Source: Chloroflexi bacterium UBA4730
GTDB lineage: Bacteria; Chloroflexota; Limnocylindria; P2-11E
DNA length: 64,000 nucleotides
NCBI GenBank assembly: GCA_002404155.1
Contig: DHJC01000058.1
Span: forward strand, 13,684 to 77,683
Direction of reading: 5' to 3'
Position 1 is the first letter of the stretch. Each line of letters opens with the position of its first letter. Of this stretch, positions 35,466 to 44,039 are shown piece by piece. Under the pieces are notes generated by a model. It was not told the origin of the DNA, did not search any database, and saw only the letters and a program-made list of their open reading frames with translations. Made by a program: the position numbers and the translations under genes.

Positions 35466-36204
35466 AGGCCGGCTCCATGGGGTGTGTCACCTCGTGCTCG
35501 TGCAGGCGGTCGTGCGATGGGGCCGGGCTCTGCTCGGGCCAGAGGCCCGCGATCGCGATGTTGCCGGTGTAGCGGCGGCCGCCGCGCGGGATGGCCGTGC
35601 CCTGGCCGACGGGCGCGCCACGGAAGTTCGCAAGGAGCGACGCGGTCGTGTAGAGGTGGGTCATCTGGACGCCGAACGATTCGGCGATGCGCTCGGCCGC
35701 GCTCCACGGCAAATAGCCGTACGCCTGGTTCGTCGCGTACAGGACCCGGGTGAGACGGTCCGTGCCGGCCGGCGTCTCGCGGAGGATCCGGTCGACAAGT
35801 CCGAGGTCGAGCCCGCGCTCGGCTTCGGCCGGCACCGTGAGCACGGCGTTGGACAGGGGACGCCGATCGCCGTATGGGGCAGTCTGCACCATCCGGATCC
35901 GGTAGTACGACGCCCGCGGCGCGATCGGCGGCCGCTTCCGGAAGGCGTTGCGGAACGTGTACGAGATGGAGATCGCGCGCGGCGGGCAGGCCTTCTCGCA
36001 CATGAGGCACGACTCACACTTGAAGATGCTCGTCTCGGGCTCGAGCAGCAGGGCGATGAGACCGCGGCTGCGCTCCGGCAGCTCGCGCTTCTCATAGGGG
36101 TATTTGCGCGTGACGGTCCGTCCCCGTAGGAGGTGGCTCATCGTGCGCTTCATGCCCGTGAGGATTCCGAGCATTACCGGTACCGCCCGATCATCTATCG
36201 ACAT
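35455..36204 (-). CDS. NuoI-NuoE-like fusion lacking the NuoE cluster ligands
   Basis: Residues 10-90 match NuoI (GMKRTMSHLLRGRTVTRKYP...RGLIALLLEPET), but only one [4Fe-4S] motif, CESCLMCEKACP, is present; the second is missing. Residues 125-215 match the helical half of NuoE (VDRILRETPAGTDRLTRVLY, YGYLPWSAAERIAESFGV, LYTTASLLANFRGAPVG). The thioredoxin-like domain with the four Cys of cluster N1a is absent. The 249-residue product ends in a His/Glu-rich tail. The frame is open and uninterrupted, so this is a fused gene and not an artefact of a stop. Start is ATG 36202-36204, inside the end of nuoD. Confidence 0.75.
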   Translation of the reverse strand: MSIDDRAVPVMLGILTGMKRTMSHLLRGRTVTRKYPYEKRELPERSRGLIALLLEPETSIFKCESCLMCEKACPPRAISISYTFRNAFRKRPPIAPRASYYRIRMVQTAPYGDRRPLSNAVLTVPAEAERGLDLGLVDRILRETPAGTDRLTRVLYATNQAYGYLPWSAAERIAESFGVQMTHLYTTASLLANFRGAPVGQGTAIPRGGRRYTGNIAIAGLWPEQSPAPSHDRLHEHEVTHPMEPAFAE

Positions 36205-37381
36205 CCCCGAGCACGATGTCGATCGAACCGAGGATCGCGACGGCGTCGGCGACGAGGCGGCCTTGCAGGAGCCACGGGAGGATCTGCAGGTTGTTGAACG
36301 ACGGACCGCGCATCTTCGCCCGGAACGGATTCGGGGCCGACCCGCCGCTGGAGATCATGTAGATGCCGACCTCGCCCTTCGCGCCCTCGACCGTGTAGTA
36401 GGCCTCGCCCTTCGGGCATTTCCAGACGTGTCCGAGACGGGCGCGAACGGCGCCGCCGGGGATGTTCGCGATGCACTCGCGGATGATCTCGACCGACGCG
36501 CGCATCTCGCCCAGTCGGACCTTGTACCGCGCGTATGCGTCGCCTTCGACGGACGTCACCGAAGCGAAGCTCTTCAGCTCCGGGTAGATGGAGTACGGGC
36601 GATCCTTGCGCAGATCCCAGTCGACCCCCGAGGCGCGGAGTATCGGGCCGGTGAGGCCGTACTGCTTGGCGACGTCCGCGGGGATCCCGCCCACCCCGAT
36701 CGTCCGCTCGAGGAAGATCTCGTTGGTCTCGAAGAGCTCGACGTAGTCGCGCTCGATGTGCTCGGCGAAGCGGTCGAGGAACCGCTCGAGCTTCGAAAGC
36801 ATCCCCGGCGGGAAGTCGTAGAGCACGCCGCCGGGACGGAAGTAGTTGAAGTTCATCCGCGAGCCGCAGAGCTCCTCGAACATGTCGAGGATCTCTTCGC
36901 GGTCACGGAAGCAGTAGAGCAGCGGGGTGGTCGCGCCAACGTCGAGGCCGTACGTGCCGAGCCAGATGAGGTGCGACGCGCAGCGCGACAGCTCGTCGGC
37001 GATGACCCGGATGTACTCGGCGCGGCGCGGGATCTCGATGTTCGCGATCGCCTCCATCGCGCCGGCGTAGCAGTGCTCGTTGAGCATGTTCGAGACGTAG
37101 TCGGCCTGGTCGGCGTAGCGGATGCCCCCTTGGAAGGTCCGCCATTCGAAGATCTTCTCGAGGCCACGATGCAGGTAGCCCATCACCGGGATGCACTCGA
37201 TGACCTTCTCGCCCTGCAGCTTGAGCACGAGCCGGAGCACGCCGTGCGTCGAGGGGTGCTGCGGCCCCATGTTGAGGATGAGCTCTTCGGTCTCGAGGCC
37301 TTCGTCGCTCTCGATCACCGGAGGCTTCAGGTCGGATGAAAGGGGCTCGGCCGGGGCCGGCACAGCCGGGCCTGGCCGCAC
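36191..37381 (-). CDS. nuoD: NADH:quinone oxidoreductase subunit D
   Basis: This 396-residue protein begins, after a Pro/Ala-rich tail, with LILNMGPQHPSTHGVLRLVL, the NuoD signature. It also has IPVMGYLHRGLEKIFE, GLDVGATTPLLYCFRDRE, RMNFNYFRPGGV and the C-terminal FNNLQILPWLLQGRLVADAVAILGSIDIV. No [NiFe] cysteine pairs are present, so it is a complex I subunit and not a hydrogenase. It forms the quinone-binding cavity with NuoB. Start is GTG 37379-37381, only 18 bp after nuoB; no nuoC gene lies between. NuoI-NuoE follows with overlap. Confidence 0.93.
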   Translation of the reverse strand: MRPGPAVPAPAEPLSSDLKPPVIESDEGLETEELILNMGPQHPSTHGVLRLVLKLQGEKVIECIPVMGYLHRGLEKIFEWRTFQGGIRYADQADYVSNMLNEHCYAGAMEAIANIEIPRRAEYIRVIADELSRCASHLIWLGTYGLDVGATTPLLYCFRDREEILDMFEELCGSRMNFNYFRPGGVLYDFPPGMLSKLERFLDRFAEHIERDYVELFETNEIFLERTIGVGGIPADVAKQYGLTGPILRASGVDWDLRKDRPYSIYPELKSFASVTSVEGDAYARYKVRLGEMRASVEIIRECIANIPGGAVRARLGHVWKCPKGEAYYTVEGAKGEVGIYMISSGGSAPNPFRAKMRGPSFNNLQILPWLLQGRLVADAVAILGSIDIVLGDVDR

Positions 37382-37399
37382 GGAGGTACTCAGTTCCCT

Positions 37400-37984
37400 C
37401 TAGCCACCTTTGAAGATCTTTTCGCGGAGGCGGAGGACGCCCTCGGTCAGTGCCTCGGGCCGGGGCGGGCAGCCGGGAACGTACACGTCGACCGGGACGA
37501 CCGTGTCGACGCCCTGGAGCGTCGCGTAGCTGTCCCAGAACTCCCCGCCGGAGCTGGCGCAGTTGCCCATGGCGATGACCCACTTCGGCTCGGGCATCTG
37601 CTCGTACAGCCGGCGCAGGCGCGGGGCCATCTTGTGGGTGACCGTGCCGGCGACGATCATCACGTCCGCCTGGCGGGGGCTCGAGCGGAACACCTCCGCG
37701 CCGAACCGGGCGAGGTCATGATGCGACGCCGCGGTCGCCATCATCTCGATCGCGCAGCAGGCGAGGCCGTAGCCAAGGGGCCAGGGGCTCCGCGAGCGGG
37801 CCCAGTTCACGAGCATGTTGACCGTCGTGAACACGATGTTGTCGTCGCTGGCCGTGACGCCGGCGATCATCCGCGGCTCGTGCCCGCCCATCCCCGTCTG
37901 GGTCGTGATCGGGCGCCGCTGGACGACGTCCTCTTCGAAATCGATCGGATGGACGTCGGTGGGAGTTTTCTGATCGATCGCCAT
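37400..37984 (-). CDS. nuoB: NADH:quinone oxidoreductase subunit B
   Basis: The 194-residue protein has all N2-cluster ligands: the tandem Cys in YGLACCAIEMMA, a Cys in MGNCASSGGEFWDSY, and the PGCPPRPEAL Cys. SSPRQADVMIVAGTVTHKMA is also typical. N2 passes electrons to quinone. The start at 37984 (ATG) is chosen over 38008. It is the first gene of the complex I-like operon in this window (order B, D, I-E, F, G-fusion). The membrane subunits and nuoC are not seen. Confidence 0.93.
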   Translation of the reverse strand: MAIDQKTPTDVHPIDFEEDVVQRRPITTQTGMGGHEPRMIAGVTASDDNIVFTTVNMLVNWARSRSPWPLGYGLACCAIEMMATAASHHDLARFGAEVFRSSPRQADVMIVAGTVTHKMAPRLRRLYEQMPEPKWVIAMGNCASSGGEFWDSYATLQGVDTVVPVDVYVPGCPPRPEALTEGVLRLREKIFKGG

Positions 37985-37997
37985 TCCGAGGTCCAGT

Positions 37998-38774
37998 CTA
38001 CCCGTCAATTTCGTGACTTGCCCGCAGGAGCGCGATGAGCGCGGGGTGCAATGGCCGGCCGGACGCGACGATCTCGGTGTGTTCGGTCCACGTCACCACA
38101 CCGCCGGCTTCGCGTACCAGGAGCTCGCCAGCCGCGGAATCCCACGGCGAGCGGGACACCTCGAAGTACGCGTCGAGGCGACCGGCCGCGACCCACGCGA
38201 GGTCGAGCGCCGCGGACCCCGCGCGGCGGATGTCACGGACCTTGCCGGCGAGCCGGGCAACGACGGCAGCCTGGGCGGCCCGCTCGGCCGCGTCATAGCT
38301 GAAGCCGGTCGCGACAAGCGCGATCGCCGGGTCGCCGACCGTGCTGGCCGCGAGTGGGCGGCCGGCGAGGCGGGCGCCGCCACCGCGCACCGCCGTGAAC
38401 AGCTCGTCGCGCGATGGGTCGTACACCGCGCCGGCGATCGCCCCGTCCGCATCCGCGCAGGCGATGCTCACGCACCAATGCGGCTGGCCGTAGAGGTAGT
38501 TGATCGTGCCGTCCAAGGGATCGACGAGCCACCGGATCCCGCTCTGTCCCTCGTGCGCCGAGCCCTCTTCGGCGATCAGCGTGTCGTGCGGCCGCCGCTG
38601 GCGGATGAAGGCGACGACTGCCTGCTCCGCCTGCTCGTCGGCTTCGGACACCAGATCGGTCGCGGTCGACTTGCTCCGTACGCCGACCGCCGGGCCACCG
38701 AAGCGCGCGAGGAGGATGGCCGTGGCCGATCGGGCGGCCCCGATCGCGATCTCGAGCGCATCGGTCGCGGTCAG
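37998..38774 (-). CDS. inositol monophosphatase family protein
   Basis: About 258 residues with the metal-binding motifs of this family: EEG (IAEEGSAHEG), WLVDPLDGTINY and WDSAAGELLVREAGG. Enzymes of this family dephosphorylate inositol phosphates or related sugar/nucleotide phosphates (IMPase, CysQ, FBPase). The frame extends up to a CTG at 38772-38774, which gives an N-terminal helix (ALEIAIGAARSATAILLARF) like other family members; internal GTG/ATG starts would remove it. The gene lies 11 bp beyond phoD and 14 bp before the nuoB start; it may run with either. Confidence 0.85.
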   Translation of the reverse strand: MTATDALEIAIGAARSATAILLARFGGPAVGVRSKSTATDLVSEADEQAEQAVVAFIRQRRPHDTLIAEEGSAHEGQSGIRWLVDPLDGTINYLYGQPHWCVSIACADADGAIAGAVYDPSRDELFTAVRGGGARLAGRPLAASTVGDPAIALVATGFSYDAAERAAQAAVVARLAGKVRDIRRAGSAALDLAWVAAGRLDAYFEVSRSPWDSAAGELLVREAGGVVTWTEHTEIVASGRPLHPALIALLRASHEIDG

Positions 38775-38784
38775 CGCCGCGACG

Positions 38785-40335
38785 TCAGGCGCGATGGGCC
38801 CCCGGCGTTCCGTCGTCGACGACGAAGGTGGCGGTGGTGCTCACGATGGCCGTGGGGCTCCGGACCGTCGAGACCGCGCGGAAGTCCGCCGTCAACCGGG
38901 TCCGCTCGACGGTGCAGCGGACGTAGCCCTTGTGGTTGTCGAAGAAGCGCAGCTGGGGATTCTTCGCCGATGGATCGAATTGCGTCGCCGGCGGGGTCGG
39001 ATCGCTGTCTGAGCTGATGGCGGTGCCGAGGATCTCGGTCGCGACCGTGGGCGATCGGGGATCGGAGAAGTCTCGCTTCAGGTCGTAGACGAAGTTCACG
39101 TGGCTGTCGCCGGAGAGCACGACGGGGTTCTTCGTGCGCGCCAACTGGTCGAGCACGACCTGCCGATCCGCCACGTAGCCCATCCAGTTGTCGACGCCGT
39201 CGAAGTGCTGCACGGCCGGCGTGGGGCTCGAGTCCTGCTGGGCGAACCGCACCGACTGCGCGACGAGATTCCAGGTGGCGTGTGACGCGGCGAGGCCGCT
39301 CACGAGCCACGCCCGCTGCTCCGTCCCCAGCATCGTTCGCTTCGGATCCAGGCTGGCCGCGCAATAGCCCGACGCGGTCTCGTCCTTGTCGGCACAGAGG
39401 GGCACCTCGGGCGAGCGGTACTGCCGCGTGTCGAGCACGTGAAAGGTCGCGAGGTCGCCGAAGGACAGGGACCGGTAGAGCTTCAACGCCGGACCCTGCG
39501 GGCGCGGCACGCGGACCGGCATGTGTTCGTAGAACGCCTGGTACGCGACCGTTCGTTCGAAGACGGCCTGCTTGTTCCTCGGGTCAGTCACATCGATGCC
39601 GCCGGCGTAGTTGTTCTCCACTTCGTGGTCGTCCCACGTCACGATCCACGGGAAGGCGGCATGGGCCGCCTGCAGATCCTTGTCGCTGCGATATTGCGCG
39701 TAGCGGTCGCGATAGTCGGCCTGGCTGAAGCTCCAGTCGCTCTTCGCGTACCCGCGCACGGTGTCGCCACGGGCGTTGCCCTCGTAGATGTAGTCGCCGA
39801 GGAACAGCACGGCATGCAGGTCCTCGCGCGCGAGGGCCGCGTGCGCGGTGTAAAAGCCCTGCGTGTAGTTCTGGCACGATGCGACCGCGAATCTCAGCTG
39901 CTGCGGGCTCGAACCGGCGGCCGGTGCGGTGCGGGTGCGGCCGATGGGGCTGTCGATGCCACCCGCGCGGAAGCGATACCAGTACCCCCGGTCCGGATCC
40001 AGACCGGTGACGTCGACGTGCACCGCGTGCGCGAGCTCGGCGGTGGCGGTCACCCTGCCGCTCCGCGCGACATCCGTCAGCGCCTCGTCGCGAGCGACGG
40101 TCCAGTCGAGGTCGACGGGCGCCGGGCCCATCCCGCCGCCGTTCAGGGGATCGACCGCCAGGCGCGTCCACAGCACGACAGCGTCGGCCAGCGGGTCGCC
40201 CGACGCGACGCCGAGCGTGAACGGGTCGCGGTCGAGCCTGAGTGGGGCCGGGGCCTGGGTGCACGCAGCCAGCGGCGCCAGTGCGGTAAGTGCGGCGATC
40301 CGTGCGGATGCGGCGATGAACGCGCGCCGGTCCAT
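38785..40335 (-). CDS. phoD: alkaline phosphatase D (PhoD) family
   Basis: This 516-residue protein starts with a Tat signal (MDRRAFIAASARIAALTALAPLAAC) ending in a Cys, so it may be a Tat-exported lipoprotein. A PhoD N-terminal Fn3-like domain (residues 45-145) precedes the phosphoesterase core: LGDYIYEG, WDDHEVENNYAGG, LDTRQYRS, VLSGDSHVNF. The core uses metal ions (Fe/Ca in known PhoD) to hydrolyse phosphomonoesters or diesters outside the cell. Start at 40335 is chosen for the twin-arginine signal. It is co-directional with the ABC exporter genes upstream. Confidence 0.92.
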   Translation of the reverse strand: MDRRAFIAASARIAALTALAPLAACTQAPAPLRLDRDPFTLGVASGDPLADAVVLWTRLAVDPLNGGGMGPAPVDLDWTVARDEALTDVARSGRVTATAELAHAVHVDVTGLDPDRGYWYRFRAGGIDSPIGRTRTAPAAGSSPQQLRFAVASCQNYTQGFYTAHAALAREDLHAVLFLGDYIYEGNARGDTVRGYAKSDWSFSQADYRDRYAQYRSDKDLQAAHAAFPWIVTWDDHEVENNYAGGIDVTDPRNKQAVFERTVAYQAFYEHMPVRVPRPQGPALKLYRSLSFGDLATFHVLDTRQYRSPEVPLCADKDETASGYCAASLDPKRTMLGTEQRAWLVSGLAASHATWNLVAQSVRFAQQDSSPTPAVQHFDGVDNWMGYVADRQVVLDQLARTKNPVVLSGDSHVNFVYDLKRDFSDPRSPTVATEILGTAISSDSDPTPPATQFDPSAKNPQLRFFDNHKGYVRCTVERTRLTADFRAVSTVRSPTAIVSTTATFVVDDGTPGAHRA

Positions 40336-40342
40336 GACCGTG

Positions 40343-42163
40343 CTAAGCGGACGCACTCGCCTCGTGAGCGCGGTATTGGAGCTCGTAGAGCCGATGGTAG
40401 ACGCCGTGCTGGTTCAGCAGCTCTTTGTGCGTCCCGATCTCCGCGACCCGGCCCTTGTGCAGCACGATGATCCGGTCGACGTTCTGGATGGTCGACAGAC
40501 GGTGGGCGATGATGATCGAGGTCCGCCCGACCATGAGCTTGCGGAGCGCGTCCTGGATCAGATGCTCCGTCTCGGTGTCGACCGATGACGTGGCTTCATC
40601 GAGCACGAGCATGATCTCGGGGTTGAACGCGATCGCGCGGGCGAACGCGAGGAGCTGCTTCTGGCCGACCGAGAGCGTCGAGCCGCGCTCGGTCACGACG
40701 GTGTCGTAGCCGTCCGGCAGCCGGTCGATGAACTTATCCGCGTTGACGAACCGCGCCGCCGACCGCACCTGCTCGTCCGCGATGGCCGTCTCGTTCAGCC
40801 GGATGTTCGAGGCGATCGTACCCGCGAAGATGAACGGGTCCTGGAGCACGACCCCGACGTGGCGCCGCACCTCGCGCTGGGCGAGGTCCCGGAGGTCCAC
40901 GCCGTCCAACAGGATGCGGCCCTTCTGCACGTCGTAGAACCGCGAGATGAGGCTGATGATCGAGGTCTTCCCCGCCCCCGTGGCGCCGACGATGGCCACG
41001 CTCTCCCCGGCCGAGATCTTGAAGTCGACGTCGCGGAGCACCCAGTCACCCTCGTTGTACGCGAACGAGACGTTCTCCATGGTGATCTCGCCGCGGACGC
41101 TCGGGAGCGCCACCGGGTGCGGCGCGTCGACGATGGTGGCTTTCGTGTCGAGCAGCCGGAACACCCGCTCCGACGACGCCATCGCCGACTGCAGGATGTT
41201 GTATTTCTCGGAAAGGTCCTGGATCGGCCGGAAGAATTGGTCGAGGAGCTGCCAGAACGCCAGCAGCGTCCCGATGGTCATCTGGCCGCCGAGGGACCAG
41301 TAGCCGCCGGCGATGAACAGGGCCGTGGCCGCGCCGGCGCGGGTGAACGTCACCGCCGGGAAGAACAGGCTCATCGCCTTGATCGCGCCCTGATTCGCCT
41401 CGAGGAGGTCGGTGTTCAGCTCGTCGAACTGCTTGTACGCGCGCGGCTCGCGCGTGAACAGCTGGACGATCGACATGCCGCTGATGTTCTCGTTCAGGTA
41501 CGCGTTGATCCGCGCCAACCGGATGCGGATGGCCCGGAATGACTGGCGCATCGTCTTCCGGAAGTAGAAGGTGAGCGCGACGATGATCGGCAGGGTTGCG
41601 TACGTGATGAGGGCGAGCCGCCAGTCGAGGAACAGCAGCACGACGGCGATCCCGATCAGCATGAGGAAGTCGCCGAAGATCGAGACGACGCCTTGGGTCA
41701 CCATGTCCGTGAGCGCGTCGATGTCGTTCGTGATCCGGGTCATGAGCCGGCCGACCGGGTTGCGGTCGAAGAACGAGAGCGAGAGCGACTGCAGGTGCCC
41801 GAACAGCTGGACCCGCAGGTCGTACATCGCGCGCTGGCCGACGTACGTCGTCAGGATGTTCTGGGCGTACCGGAGTGCCGCCGATGCGAGCAGGACCCCG
41901 AGGTATGCGGCACCAAGCGGTACGAGCAGCCGGAGGCCCTCGGCCGCGGGGATGCTGCCGCTGACTGCCGGCGCGATGGCCTGGTCGATGAGGAACTTCG
42001 TGATGATCGGCGGCGCGATGTCGGCGAAGGACAGGAAGACGAGCAGCAGGAACGCGATCGCAACGAGGCGGCGGTACGGCCTGAGGTAGCCGAGAAGCCG
42101 CCGCATCAGCCGCGCGTCGTACGCCTTGCCGAGGATCTCGTCCTCCTGGAAGAACCCTGCCAT
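40343..42163 (-). CDS. ABC exporter half-transporter with intact Walker B (partner B)
   Basis: The 606-residue protein is a type IV (B-family) exporter: six-helix membrane domain (residues 1-320) followed by an ATPase domain. Walker A is VGATGAGKTS. The signature reads LSVGQ (consensus LSGGQ). Walker B is IMLVLDEATSSVD with the catalytic Glu, and the H-loop is IAHRLST. The coupled neighbour has Asp in place of that Glu, so the two likely make a heterodimer with one active and one degenerate ATP site. It exports drugs or lipids. Its start overlaps the stop of the partner at 42163. Confidence 0.9.
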   Translation of the reverse strand: MAGFFQEDEILGKAYDARLMRRLLGYLRPYRRLVAIAFLLLVFLSFADIAPPIITKFLIDQAIAPAVSGSIPAAEGLRLLVPLGAAYLGVLLASAALRYAQNILTTYVGQRAMYDLRVQLFGHLQSLSLSFFDRNPVGRLMTRITNDIDALTDMVTQGVVSIFGDFLMLIGIAVVLLFLDWRLALITYATLPIIVALTFYFRKTMRQSFRAIRIRLARINAYLNENISGMSIVQLFTREPRAYKQFDELNTDLLEANQGAIKAMSLFFPAVTFTRAGAATALFIAGGYWSLGGQMTIGTLLAFWQLLDQFFRPIQDLSEKYNILQSAMASSERVFRLLDTKATIVDAPHPVALPSVRGEITMENVSFAYNEGDWVLRDVDFKISAGESVAIVGATGAGKTSIISLISRFYDVQKGRILLDGVDLRDLAQREVRRHVGVVLQDPFIFAGTIASNIRLNETAIADEQVRSAARFVNADKFIDRLPDGYDTVVTERGSTLSVGQKQLLAFARAIAFNPEIMLVLDEATSSVDTETEHLIQDALRKLMVGRTSIIIAHRLSTIQNVDRIIVLHKGRVAEIGTHKELLNQHGVYHRLYELQYRAHEASASA

Positions 42164-44001
42164 CAGGAGCTCTCCCCCATGCCGCCACCGCCCATACGGG
42201 TGCGGAACCGGGTCGGCGCGGATTCCGCCGCCCTTACGCGTCGCTCGTGCTCTTCGCGCTCGGTATCCACGTCGAGCTCTTCCTCAAGCAGCTGGCGCCG
42301 GTACATCTGCGCATAGATGCCGTTGCGCTCGAGGAGCTCCCGGTGGGTGCCCCGCTCCGCGATCCGGCCATCGTCGAGGACGAGGATCTCGTCCGCGTCC
42401 TTCACGGTCGAGATGCGGTGCGCCACGACGATGCTCGTGCGCTCCTGCATCACGCCGCGGAGGCGACGGAGGATCTCCGACTCGGTGTACGTGTCCACAG
42501 AGCTCATCGCGTCATCGAGGATCAGGATCTTCGGGTCCTTCGCGACCGCGCGGGCGATGGCCGTCCGTTGCTTCTGGCCTCCGGAGAGCGTCACGCCGCG
42601 CTCGCCGATCATCGTGTCGAAGCGCGCCGGGAAGTCCTCGACGTCCTTGTTGAGTTGCGAGACGTCGCCGGCCCAGTCGAGCTTCGTGTCCGTCAGCGCG
42701 GTCTCGAGACCGAAACCGACGTTCTCGCGCAGCGGGACGCTGAACAGGAACGTCTCCTGGGGCACGTAGCCGACCGCATGGCGGAGGGTCGCCAGCGGGT
42801 AGCGCTTCACGTCGACGCCATCGATGAGGATCTCGCCGCTCGTCGCGTCGAACAGCCGCGGGATGAGGTTCACCAGACTCGACTTGCCGGAGCCGGTGTG
42901 TCCGACGATCGCGAGCGAGCCGCCGGCGGGCACCGTGAAGCTCACGTCGCGGAGCACGGTCGCCGGTCCGTACGCGAAGCCAACGTTCCGGAACTCGACG
43001 TCCCCGCGGATCGGGTGCGTCGCGGGCTCGGCGGGATCCACGATGTCGGGCTTCGCGTCCCAGATCTCCTGCAGCCGCTGCAGCGAGGCCCAGCCCTGCT
43101 GGAACAGGTTCGACACCCAGCCAAGGGCGATCATCGGCCACGCGAGGAGGTTGAGGTAGGCCACGAACTGCACGAGCTGTCCGAGCGTCATCCGTCCCTC
43201 TATCGCATCCTGGCCGCCGACGTAGAGGGTCCCGAGGACCGAGAGGCCGAGGATGAAAGACATCGTCGGCCAGATGAGGCCGTCCATCCGCCGGAGGTTG
43301 ATCGCGCGCGAGACGTACTCCTCATTGACCGCGGCGAACCGGGCGATCTCCGCGTTCTCTTGCGAGAAGGCCTTCACGACGCGGATGCCCGAGAAGTTCT
43401 CCTGCGCGCTCGTGGACATCTCCGAGAACTGGGCCTGCAGCCGCTCGAACTTCACATGGACCCGGCGGCCGATGAACCAGAACGTGAGCGACACGAGGGG
43501 CATGAGGACGATCGAGATCAGCGTCAGCTTGGCCGACACGCCGAGCATCGAGATGATCGTGAACGTGAACGTCATCGACGTCGACACGATGTTCATCACG
43601 CCGGGGCCCTGCATCATCCGTGTTGCCGACAGGTCGTTCGTCATGCGGGCCATGAGGTCACCAATGCGCTGATGCTGGAAGTACCCGAGGTGCATGCGCT
43701 GGAGATGCGCGAAGAGGTCGTTGCGCATGTCGTACTCGATGAAGCGCGACGTGTTCATCATGAAGTATCGGCCGGCGGCCCGGAACACGGCCTCGAACGC
43801 CGAGAACACCAGGGCGAAAAGCGCGAGCCGGACGATCGCGTCCAGCGTCGTGCCGTGGTTCAGCCCGTCGACGATCTGGCCGATGAAGCGCGGCGGTACG
43901 ACGGCAGCGATGGACCCAGCGGCAACGGCCAGCGTGCCGAGGAGGAGCTGGGTGCGGTGCCGGCCGACGTAGTGGAGGTAGGTGGCCCGGGCGGAGGTCA
44001 C
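42163..44001 (-). CDS. ABC exporter half-transporter with degenerate Walker B (partner A)
   Basis: The 612-residue protein has a six-helix membrane domain and an ATPase domain with Walker A GHTGSGKSS, signature LSGGQ, and Walker B ILILDDAMSSVD. The catalytic Glu is replaced by Asp (DD in place of DE). The H-loop (VAHRIST) is present. Together with LSVGQ in the partner this is the arrangement of heterodimeric exporters such as TM287/288 or BmrCD, with one non-canonical site. The C-terminal tail is charged and Glu/Arg-rich. It lies upstream of, and is coupled to, the 606-aa partner. Confidence 0.92.
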   Translation of the reverse strand: MTSARATYLHYVGRHRTQLLLGTLAVAAGSIAAVVPPRFIGQIVDGLNHGTTLDAIVRLALFALVFSAFEAVFRAAGRYFMMNTSRFIEYDMRNDLFAHLQRMHLGYFQHQRIGDLMARMTNDLSATRMMQGPGVMNIVSTSMTFTFTIISMLGVSAKLTLISIVLMPLVSLTFWFIGRRVHVKFERLQAQFSEMSTSAQENFSGIRVVKAFSQENAEIARFAAVNEEYVSRAINLRRMDGLIWPTMSFILGLSVLGTLYVGGQDAIEGRMTLGQLVQFVAYLNLLAWPMIALGWVSNLFQQGWASLQRLQEIWDAKPDIVDPAEPATHPIRGDVEFRNVGFAYGPATVLRDVSFTVPAGGSLAIVGHTGSGKSSLVNLIPRLFDATSGEILIDGVDVKRYPLATLRHAVGYVPQETFLFSVPLRENVGFGLETALTDTKLDWAGDVSQLNKDVEDFPARFDTMIGERGVTLSGGQKQRTAIARAVAKDPKILILDDAMSSVDTYTESEILRRLRGVMQERTSIVVAHRISTVKDADEILVLDDGRIAERGTHRELLERNGIYAQMYRRQLLEEELDVDTEREEHERRVRAAESAPTRFRTRMGGGGMGESS

Positions 44002-44039
44002 GTAGGGACGAGTCTAGTCGGCGGGGTCCGGATCACCGG

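Noticed and set aside
36191..37984. [NiFe] hydrogenase (group 4) in place of complex I
   Set aside because: The large subunit lacks both CxxC pairs that hold the NiFe centre; the sequences match NuoB and NuoD.
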